From Candidatus Peregrinibacteria bacterium (lineage in GTDB: Bacteria; Patescibacteriota; Gracilibacteria; UBA1369; LOWO2-01-FULL-3), in assembly GCA_007133095.1 (NCBI GenBank), contig SLNK01000055.1, positions 1 through 20,402 on the forward strand: a stretch of 20,402 nt of DNA, in the 5' to 3' direction. The position numbers were made by a program, and so were the translations under genes. Positions 15,134 through 20,402 of this stretch are shown one piece after another. Under the pieces are notes generated by a model that was not told the DNA's origin, made no database searches, and saw only the letters and a list, made by a program, of their open reading frames with translations. How positions within the stretch are numbered: position 1 is the first letter of the stretch; each line of letters opens with the position of its first letter.

Positions 15134-15162
15134 GCTATAACACACCCCCTTTGACTAGTCAA
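15134..15162 (-). promoter_or_regulatory. Promoter of the sigma-like gene with overlapping 12-bp palindrome
   Basis: On the minus strand TTGACT (15162-15157), a 17-nt spacer and TATAGC (15139-15134). The -35 is the left half of a perfect palindrome TTGACTAGTCAA (15151-15162), a possible operator that would compete with RNA polymerase. The predicted leader is about 20 nt before the ATG at 15107, without a Shine-Dalgarno sequence. Confidence 0.5.
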
Positions 15163-15181
15163 CACTATATATAGCCCGAAA

Positions 15182-15388
15182 GCGCAAACGAAGCTTGAAA
15201 AGCAGAAAATATATATAGGGTGCAGCCTTTGCCGAAACAAGGAAAAGGCCTCACTCTCTTTAAAACGCAGAAATTGCAACATTGATGCAGATTTGGCCGA
15301 AACAAGGAATTTTTGAAAAAAGCCTACGCAAAGGTAAAAGCATAAAAAATATATATAGGGTGCAGATTTTGCCGAAACAAGGAAAATC
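15182..15388. repeat. Three copies of a structured intergenic repeat (core GCCGAAACAAGG)
   Basis: The 12-bp core GCCGAAACAAGG occurs at 15231-15242, 15296-15307 and 15371-15382, spaced 65 and 75 bp. Copies 1 and 3 share a longer unit: a GCAAA/AAAAGCA leader, then AAAATATATATAGGGTGCAG, then a hairpin around the core. The hairpin arms differ but remain complementary (GCCTTT/AAAGGC in copy 1, GATTTT/AAAATC in copy 3). Copy 2 keeps GATGCAGATTTG plus the core but has lost the TATA block and most pairing. No protein-coding gene is credible here. The stretch 15108-15466 otherwise contains only the sigma-gene promoter and the inverted repeats listed separately. Confidence 0.75.
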
Positions 15389-15468
15389 TTCAAAAGTGTA
15401 CATTTCCGTACACGTTGAAGATTTTATCCTCAGTTGAGGTAAAAGATGCCTCCTATATATATTTTCTG
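15203..15468. repeat. 17-bp perfect terminal inverted repeat bounding the segment 3' of ssrA
   Basis: CAGAAAATATATATAGG at 15203-15219 is the exact reverse complement of CCTATATATATTTTCTG at 15452-15468. They bound 266 bp holding the structured repeats, and the right copy overlaps the last two bases of the ssrA CCA end. This resembles the ends of a miniature non-autonomous element, but no target-site duplication is evident. The A/T-rich core makes part of the match low-complexity. Confidence 0.5.
15383..15425 (-). terminator. Large hairpin downstream of ssrA, possible terminator
   Basis: An 11-bp outer stem (15383-15393 with 15415-15425), a small internal loop and a 6-bp GTGTAC/GTACAC inner stem (15396-15401 with 15408-15413) around a 6-nt loop. 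Read on the minus strand it lies about 40 nt past the ssrA CCA end, and its 3' arm ends in GATTTT. The following bases are not a good T tract, so termination is only plausible. The 15383-15388 arm can instead pair with 15365-15370. Confidence 0.4.
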
Positions 15469-15906
15469 GTGGAGATGCCGGGAGTCGAACCCGGGTCCAG
15501 AGATGAGGCCGGAGCGCGTCTACAATCATAGTTTGTTTAAAAATTTTCGTCATCGGGCTAGATAACAAACACTCGTTCCCGATGCTTATCTTCAAAAATT
15601 TTCGTGTCCTTTAACCGAAGCCCGTCAAAAGACCTTAACCCGCAAAATGTCGCTCGTAAAACTTAGCGGATGTCGGTGATACGAACGCGCCCGAGAAATT
15701 GTCAGGCGGAAAGAACTAGGCCATTACAGCTACAGGAGCAAAAGCGCGGTTTCCCATGCCTTGTGCGTCCATGAACTTAGCAACCATGTCCTTCATTGAT
15801 GTCTTTGCATCTAATTTGCGCCGGACGGATTTAAGGGAAGACGGCGCGATCCCCTGATTGCAGCAACTCGAACCTGAAACATCCTGTCGAATGCCAATAC
15901 ATCCCC
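15467..15906 (-). ncRNA. ssrA: tmRNA (transfer-messenger RNA)
   Basis: Rescues stalled ribosomes with SmpB and tags the unfinished peptide. The tRNA-like domain is clear. The 5' end GGGGAUG (15906-15900) pairs with CAUCUCC (15477-15471) including the G3-U wobble that marks alanine charging. The discriminator A and an encoded CCA end at 15467. The T arm is CCGGG-UUCGACU-CCCGG, and the 5' part contains GGCAUUCGACAGGAU. Helix 2 pairs 15863-15855 with 15528-15520. An H-type pseudoknot PK1 is formed by GGGGA/UUCCC and GCGCCG/CGGCGC (15854-15818), ending 9 nt before the GCA resume codon. The remaining 3' part is expected to hold further pseudoknots. At 440 nt it is longer than most one-piece tmRNAs, partly because of the long tag frame. 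It lies 51 nt after mfd and has its own promoter. Confidence 0.97.
15716..15808 (-). other. tmRNA tag reading frame, 30 codons plus TAG
   Basis: The resume codon is read as GCA (15808-15806), preceded by UUAGAU and located 9 nt after PK1, matching the E. coli arrangement (UAGUC-GCA, about 10 nt after PK1). The frame then encodes AKTSMKDMVAKF, MDAQGMGN and RAFAPVAVMA, 30 residues, and ends with a single TAG (15718-15716). Five of the 30 residues are Met. The end AVMA is small and hydrophobic like the usual LAA/VAA degron but not identical. A later GCU start at 15781 would give 21 residues, but it lacks the conserved upstream context. Confidence 0.75.
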
Positions 15907-15926
15907 ACTTTTCAAAGAGCCTGTGA

Positions 15927-15955
15927 ATTAAACCACGTTTTTGCAAAAAAGGCAA
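15927..15955 (-). promoter_or_regulatory. Putative ssrA promoter
   Basis: On the minus strand TTGCCT (15955-15950), a 17-nt spacer and TTTAAT (15932-15927). It begins just after the mfd stop codon. The transcript would start about 13 nt before the mature 5' GGGG, leaving a short leader for RNase P to remove. Confidence 0.5.
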
Positions 15956-15957
15956 GC

Positions 15958-18900
15958 CTATCGCTTCCCGTGCTTTGCCTCCTTGCCCAGCCTCTCCACA
16001 CACTTTTTGAGCTCTCCAAACCAGTTCTTCCCCAATGCTTTTAAGTCAATTCTAAGCCTTGTTCCGCTAATTCTCCATTGGGAGTTATATTCTAAAAGGT
16101 TGACTATGTTCGCAGGTTTGACCTTTCCGGACATATGCAAAACTATTTCCTTGTCTTTACTCATCGGAACCGTTTCGGATTTGATGTTTATGAGCCCCGC
16201 CTTTTTGGCAAGAATCTTGAGATCTATTATTTCAACCAAATTCCTGACTTCTTCCGGAATTTTCCCATAATCTTCAAGGATGTCCTGTTTTATATCTTCA
16301 AGGTATTCTCTTGTATCGGCAGAAGAAAGTCTTTGATAAACTCCGATTTTATCTCTGGACTCGGGAATATAATGATCCGGAATATACGCCTGGACTGGCA
16401 GTTCGATAGAAACGTCCTTAACGTCTTCCTCTCCGTCCTCAACTCTCCCGGCCTTAAGATCCTCAACGGCTTTATTTAGCATTCTCATAAAGTGCGCAAC
16501 ACCTACAACATTTATAACGCCATGTTGATTTGCCCCAAGAATATCTCCAGCTCCTCGAATCTCCAGATCCTTCATAGCTATCTGAAATCCGCTTCCCAAA
16601 TCGGAAGCCTCAACAATAGCGCGTAACCGCTTCTTCGCGTCCAGTTTTAATCTCTGCCCGTGATACAAAAAGTAAGCATAAGCCTGTTTCTTTCCCCTTC
16701 CCACACGCCCCCTTAACTGATACAGCTGGGCCAGTCCAAACTTTTCGGCACTATTAACAATGAGGGTGTTTGCGTTGGAAAGGTCTATCCCGTTTTCTAT
16801 GATTGTGGAACTGACTAAAACATCGAACTTATGATCTATAAACGCCATTATTCTTTCTTCGAGGTCGCCACTTCCCAGCTTTCCGTGTGCAACTGCGATT
16901 CTAGCTTCCGGGACAAGCGCCTTAAGGCCTTCCGCAAAGCTGTCTATTGTAAGAACCCTGTTGTGCAGAAAATAAACCTGCCCGCCCCTCTCAATTTCCT
17001 TCATTATAGCCTCTCTTACCAAGCTTGGTGAATATTTTCTAACTTCGGTTATAACCGGTAGTCTCCCGAAAGGAGGTGTCGTTATAGTTGTAATATCCCT
17101 TAGTCTGTTCAAGCATATGTTCAATGTGCGGGGAATCGGGGTCGCGGTAAGGGTAAGAAAGTCCACCTCTTTCCTCAAATCCTTTAAGGCTTCTTTTTGT
17201 TTAACCCCAAACCTTTGTTCTTCGTCTATAACAACAAGTCCCAAATTTTTAAATGCTATATCCTGCTGCAAAAGCCTGTGCGTCCCGATAATAACGTCAA
17301 CCTCTCCCTTCTTTAATTTCTCTACAATCTGTTTTTGCTCCTTCTGGGTTCTAAAACGACTAAGCATTTCTACGCGGACATCAAATTCGTCCATCCTTTG
17401 CTTGAAAGATTTGTAATGCTGGTCCGCTAAAATTGTTATAGGAGAGACAACCGCAACCTGTTTTCCGCTTTGTACAGCCTTGAAGGCGGCACGCATCGCA
17501 ACTTCTGTTTTCCCAAACCCAACATCTCCACACACAAGACGATCCATGGGCTCAGGGCTTTCCATGTCGGCTTTAACGTCTGTTATGGCCTTTACCTGAC
17601 CCGGTGTTTCCTCGTATTTAAAGGTCTTTTCAAAGGTGTCTTGTAAATCATTGTCCTTCTTGAAAGAAACTCCTTTAGCCGCAAGCCTTTCTGCATAAAG
17701 CTTCAGCAGTTCTTTGGCTATTTTCTGGGTTTCTTTTTTGACCTTGTTGGTAATCGTGTTCCACTCGGCGCTTCCCAGGCGTGTGAGTTTTGGCATCAAT
17801 TCCTCCGAGCCTATATACTTGTTAACCTTGTCGGCCTGGTCGATAGGAACAAATAATTTGTCGTTTTCAGCATATCCCAAAGCGATATACTCTTTGGTTA
17901 TTCCGTCTATGGTTTTTCTATCAAGACCGATAAACTTGGCTATACCGTGATCGGCATGAACAACAAAATCCCCAGCCTTGAGGCTTGTAAGAAAATCCTC
18001 AAACGCGTTGGCGGAAACTCTTCGTTTTTTTTCTTCTCTCAATATTGAAACGTCGATGTCGGTTATGAGGTTTATTTTTTGAACAGGCGCCTGAAAAGAT
18101 TGTGGAAAAACCCCTTCTTTATCCACATGGATTAAAAAAACCGATGATGAAGAAAACTTTTCATCATCAATTCCGAGCTTATAAGGGATTGTTTGGTCGT
18201 CCAAAAGAGCGCTCGCTTCTTCGACCTTTTTAGTAAAAAATATAGTTTTCCAACCGGCTTTTATCTTATCCCTGAGATCGTTCGCAAAATCGTAAGAAGT
18301 TCTGTATTTCAATACAGACAAAAAGTGCATGTGGAGGTGGTTTTTCACGTCGTCGTTAAAAGAAGTGAATGTTATGGTTGAACACCTTTCCACGGCCTCT
18401 CCCATAAAAGTGTTCCAGACGTCATAATATTCGTCCATAACATCTACTTCGTCATCTACAATAATTCCGTTTTTACCAAAAAGACCGATTATATCTCCGG
18501 TTGTCTCGCTGTACTCGAAAGGAAGTATCTCTAACTCTAAAACCCTCTTTCCGGTCTTGGAATAATCCCCGTCTTTCAGTTCAAAAATCGCTTCAACCGT
18601 ATCAAAGTCTATGTTTATCCTGTAAACACTTTCTTTGTTTAACGGGTGAATAAGAATACTGTCTCCCACGCGAAGATATTTACCTTTTTCAAGAACCTCT
18701 TCTTCAGAGATCTCGTATCCTATAGACACAAGCTTTTCTATAAACTCAACAACGTCTAGTTTTTCTGAGGCCTTAACGGTTGTTCCCGCTTCAAAAAGAG
18801 CGCTTATGTCGGGGATGTTTTGAAGAAGAGAGTAAAAGTCGGTGATAAAAACAGCGGGTTCTTCCCGTGCAGCCCTATATACAAATTCCATGAGCCTTAA

Positions 18901-19215
18901 GCTCTGGGCCTTGTTAAAATCAGCTGTTGAGGGAAACATGGATATATCCTCATCTTTTATTTTTTTGTAAGAATAAACGGGCATATCTCCCCATATTGAA
19001 AGGGCTTTGTTCATCATATTAAACGATGTCTCGTCAGAGGTTATCCATAAAACACTACCGGCATCGTTGGCGTTATTCCTGAAAATATCGCTTAAAATAA
19101 ACGCTTTGGAAGAGCTGTTTCCAGCACCTGAAAAAGTAACATTTTTATTTCCCTTAAAAAAATTGGTAGCCTCGGAGAGCTTCCCTTTAGGGAAATATGA
19201 TATAATGTTTCGCAT
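15958..19215 (-). CDS. mfd: Transcription-repair coupling factor Mfd
   Basis: An ATP-driven DNA translocase that removes RNA polymerase stalled at lesions and recruits UvrA. The protein has 1085 aa, slightly shorter than E. coli Mfd (about 1150). The N-terminal third is the UvrB-like module. A CarD-like RNA-polymerase-interacting domain at about 405-465 reads LKAGDFVVHADHGIAKFIGL ... YAENDKLFVPIDQADKV. The helicase core has Walker A GDVGFGKTE (K569), a DEEQ box in VVIDEEQRFGVKQKE near 660, LTATPIPRTL, and the second lobe with SSTIIENGIDLSNANTLIV and YQLRGRVGRG. The C-terminal TRCF domain is at about 930-1040 (IELPVQAYIPDHYIPESRDK). It begins 7 nt after the dnaN stop with no Shine-Dalgarno sequence or separate promoter, so it is probably cotranscribed and coupled. 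Pairing dnaN with mfd is unusual. Confidence 0.97.
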   Translation of the reverse strand: MRNIISYFPKGKLSEATNFFKGNKNVTFSGAGNSSSKAFILSDIFRNNANDAGSVLWITSDETSFNMMNKALSIWGDMPVYSYKKIKDEDISMFPSTADFNKAQSLRLMEFVYRAAREEPAVFITDFYSLLQNIPDISALFEAGTTVKASEKLDVVEFIEKLVSIGYEISEEEVLEKGKYLRVGDSILIHPLNKESVYRINIDFDTVEAIFELKDGDYSKTGKRVLELEILPFEYSETTGDIIGLFGKNGIIVDDEVDVMDEYYDVWNTFMGEAVERCSTITFTSFNDDVKNHLHMHFLSVLKYRTSYDFANDLRDKIKAGWKTIFFTKKVEEASALLDDQTIPYKLGIDDEKFSSSSVFLIHVDKEGVFPQSFQAPVQKINLITDIDVSILREEKKRRVSANAFEDFLTSLKAGDFVVHADHGIAKFIGLDRKTIDGITKEYIALGYAENDKLFVPIDQADKVNKYIGSEELMPKLTRLGSAEWNTITNKVKKETQKIAKELLKLYAERLAAKGVSFKKDNDLQDTFEKTFKYEETPGQVKAITDVKADMESPEPMDRLVCGDVGFGKTEVAMRAAFKAVQSGKQVAVVSPITILADQHYKSFKQRMDEFDVRVEMLSRFRTQKEQKQIVEKLKKGEVDVIIGTHRLLQQDIAFKNLGLVVIDEEQRFGVKQKEALKDLRKEVDFLTLTATPIPRTLNICLNRLRDITTITTPPFGRLPVITEVRKYSPSLVREAIMKEIERGGQVYFLHNRVLTIDSFAEGLKALVPEARIAVAHGKLGSGDLEERIMAFIDHKFDVLVSSTIIENGIDLSNANTLIVNSAEKFGLAQLYQLRGRVGRGKKQAYAYFLYHGQRLKLDAKKRLRAIVEASDLGSGFQIAMKDLEIRGAGDILGANQHGVINVVGVAHFMRMLNKAVEDLKAGRVEDGEEDVKDVSIELPVQAYIPDHYIPESRDKIGVYQRLSSADTREYLEDIKQDILEDYGKIPEEVRNLVEIIDLKILAKKAGLINIKSETVPMSKDKEIVLHMSGKVKPANIVNLLEYNSQWRISGTRLRIDLKALGKNWFGELKKCVERLGKEAKHGKR

Positions 19216-19222
19216 AAAAACT

Positions 19223-20329
19223 TTAAACTTTTAGCGGCATTATTATATACACATAATCATCAGTCTTAACCGGTCTTATAACGGCTGGTGAAGACTTGTC
19301 GGTCATTTGTAAAAAAACATTTTCCTCTTCTATGTAGGTGAGGACATCAAGTAAATACTGTGAATTTAATGAAATTTTGTTGTTTTCTCCTTCTATTTTT
19401 ACGGACAAATCCGCCTTTTCTTCTCCTATCTTTGTCTCCTCTGAAGAAACAACCATCCTCCCGTCGTTTGTGACAGCAACCTTTACGCTATTATTGTTTT
19501 CCCTTGCGAAAAGACTAACCCTTTTTAAAACAAGTGACAGATCCTCCACTGAAACGGTACATGTGGTTTTTGCTTCTGCCGGGATTATCTTTTCGTAATC
19601 GGGGAATTTCCCGTCTATAAGTCTTGATATTAATTCAACACCATCGATAGAAAACAGGATTTGATTTTTTGAAATATTAACTTTTACCTCTTTAGCCTCT
19701 GATTTGGACATTACTTTGGAAAGCTCCATCATTGTCCTTCCCGGGATAATACAAGACACATCCTCTGCGGGCTTTTCTGAAAGTTTAACCTTTTTTTCCG
19801 CAAGACGGTAGCTGTCGGTGGCCACAAGTTTTAAAAACTCTCCCTTTGAAGAAAGTAGCACCCCTGATAAAACAGGTCTGGATATGTTTGTGGAAGCGGC
19901 AAAAACAGTCTCGTTTATTGAAGTACAAAAATCGTTAGTATTAACACTGAATTCCGCTCCTTTCTCAATGGTTGGAATTAAAGGAAATTCGTCGGCGCTT
20001 ATACATTTTATTTTTGTGTTGGACGAAGCTGAAGAAATAGAAAGCGTGTTTCCGTCCATAAGATTAATTTCAACCTTGTCGTCTGTTATTAAAGAAATGT
20101 ACGAAGAAAGAAGCTTCGCGGGGACAGTTATAGATCCTTCGTTCCGAACGTCGGCATCAACCGAACAACAAATAGCTATCTCTAAATTAGTGGCGGAGAA
20201 ATAAAACTTTTTCCCTTCCGCTTTCATTAAAATATTATTAAGAACGGGAAGGGTGTTGTTTGGACTGATCGCCTTGTTTACTATACCCACGGCATAATCC
20301 AAATCTTTCTGAGAACAAAAAAGCTTCAT
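19223..20329 (-). CDS. dnaN: DNA polymerase III beta subunit (sliding clamp)
   Basis: The ring-shaped processivity clamp that tethers DNA polymerase III to DNA and serves as a docking site for repair proteins. The 368-aa length matches the family (about 365-380). Start MKLFCSQKDLDYAVGIVNKA; N-terminal landmarks LPVLNNILMKAEGKKFYFSATNLEIAI and ISADEFPLIP; middle domain with RPVLSGVLLSSKGEFLKLVATDSYRLA; C-terminal domain with KVAVTNDGRMVVSS and an ending YVYIIMPLKV, close to the usual Y-x-I-M-P-[MLV]-[RK]-[LV]. The ATG at 20329 lies 6 nt after a perfect TATAAT, predicting a leaderless mRNA. It is the first gene of the dnaN-mfd operon. Upstream DNA to the window edge shows only the promoter. Confidence 0.98.
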   Translation of the reverse strand: MKLFCSQKDLDYAVGIVNKAISPNNTLPVLNNILMKAEGKKFYFSATNLEIAICCSVDADVRNEGSITVPAKLLSSYISLITDDKVEINLMDGNTLSISSASSNTKIKCISADEFPLIPTIEKGAEFSVNTNDFCTSINETVFAASTNISRPVLSGVLLSSKGEFLKLVATDSYRLAEKKVKLSEKPAEDVSCIIPGRTMMELSKVMSKSEAKEVKVNISKNQILFSIDGVELISRLIDGKFPDYEKIIPAEAKTTCTVSVEDLSLVLKRVSLFARENNNSVKVAVTNDGRMVVSSEETKIGEEKADLSVKIEGENNKISLNSQYLLDVLTYIEEENVFLQMTDKSSPAVIRPVKTDDYVYIIMPLKV

Positions 20330-20335
20330 ACCGCT

Positions 20336-20363
20336 ATTATATGCAAATAAACACTCAAAACAA
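20336..20363 (-). promoter_or_regulatory. dnaN-mfd promoter predicting a leaderless mRNA
   Basis: On the minus strand TTGTTT (20363-20358), a 16-nt spacer and a perfect TATAAT (20341-20336). Only 6 nt (AGCGGT) separate the -10 from the dnaN ATG, so transcription should begin at the ATG itself. Confidence 0.65.
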
Positions 20364-20402
20364 TAGCAATTTAATAAAGAAAAAAACTAATATTTTTTTA
20401 CT

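Noticed and set aside
15231..15382. A short CRISPR array
   Set aside because: The shared core is only 12 bp, the intervals differ (65 and 75 bp), the flanks are also repeated rather than unique, and no cas gene is nearby.
15124..15393. An 89-codon minus-strand open frame in the repeat region downstream of ssrA
   Set aside because: Its peptide merely restates the DNA repeats (three LVSAKSA/LFRQRLHP-like blocks in shifting frames), it crosses the promoter of the sigma-like gene, and its composition resembles no protein.
15467..15510. A separate tRNA gene, suggested by the T arm and CCA end
   Set aside because: It has no anticodon arm of its own; the T arm and acceptor strand pair with the 5' end 440 nt away, as in tmRNA.
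20330..20402. A replication origin next to dnaN
   Set aside because: Only 73 bases are visible; they are A/T-rich but contain no TTATNCACA-type DnaA box.

Overview
The window looks like chromosomal DNA from an ultra-small bacterium of the Patescibacteria/CPR radiation, most likely Parcubacteria-like. This placement is an inference from three things: a secreted protein with paired 'GWAWNxNxGFISF' motifs at the left edge, a diverged RdgB, and a short tightly packed gene set with overlaps of a few bases. All ten complete genes end in TAA or TAG, none in TGA. Shine-Dalgarno sequences are nearly absent.

Layout, left to right. A partial secreted surface protein (1-543, -) runs off the left edge. 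topA (-) and an HU gene (+) diverge from a short promoter region, and HU ends in a perfect 12-bp-stem terminator. pheS-pheT (+) follow as a zero-gap operon. A 663-aa radical SAM protein of unknown role (-) converges on pheT and diverges from a PAS-PAS-GAF sensor protein (+), which is followed by a class A penicillin-binding protein (+). Convergent to that lies a two-gene operon (-): a sigma-70-like protein fused to a transmembrane segment, overlapping rdgB. An approximately 360-bp gene-free stretch (15108-15466) contains three copies of a structured intergenic repeat, a 17-bp perfect inverted repeat and a large hairpin. It lies immediately 3' of the tmRNA gene ssrA (-). The right end is the dnaN-mfd operon (-), reading towards ssrA.

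How the genes fit together. Most are housekeeping: supercoiling and nucleoid (topA, HU), phenylalanyl-tRNA synthesis (pheST), cell wall polymerisation (PBP1A), nucleotide pool sanitation (rdgB), replication clamp (dnaN), transcription-coupled repair (mfd) and ribosome rescue (ssrA). The accessory or regulatory part is the radical SAM protein, the PAS/GAF sensor without an output domain, and the membrane-tethered sigma-like protein.

The most interesting signals are: (i) -10 boxes ending only 6-8 nt before the ATG of dnaN, pheS, the PBP gene and the PAS/GAF gene, which predicts leaderless mRNAs; (ii) a tmRNA with a predicted 30-codon, Met-rich tag ending AVMA; (iii) the sigma/transmembrane fusion with a perfect palindrome over its promoter; (iv) the repeat/inverted-repeat segment attached to the 3' end of ssrA.
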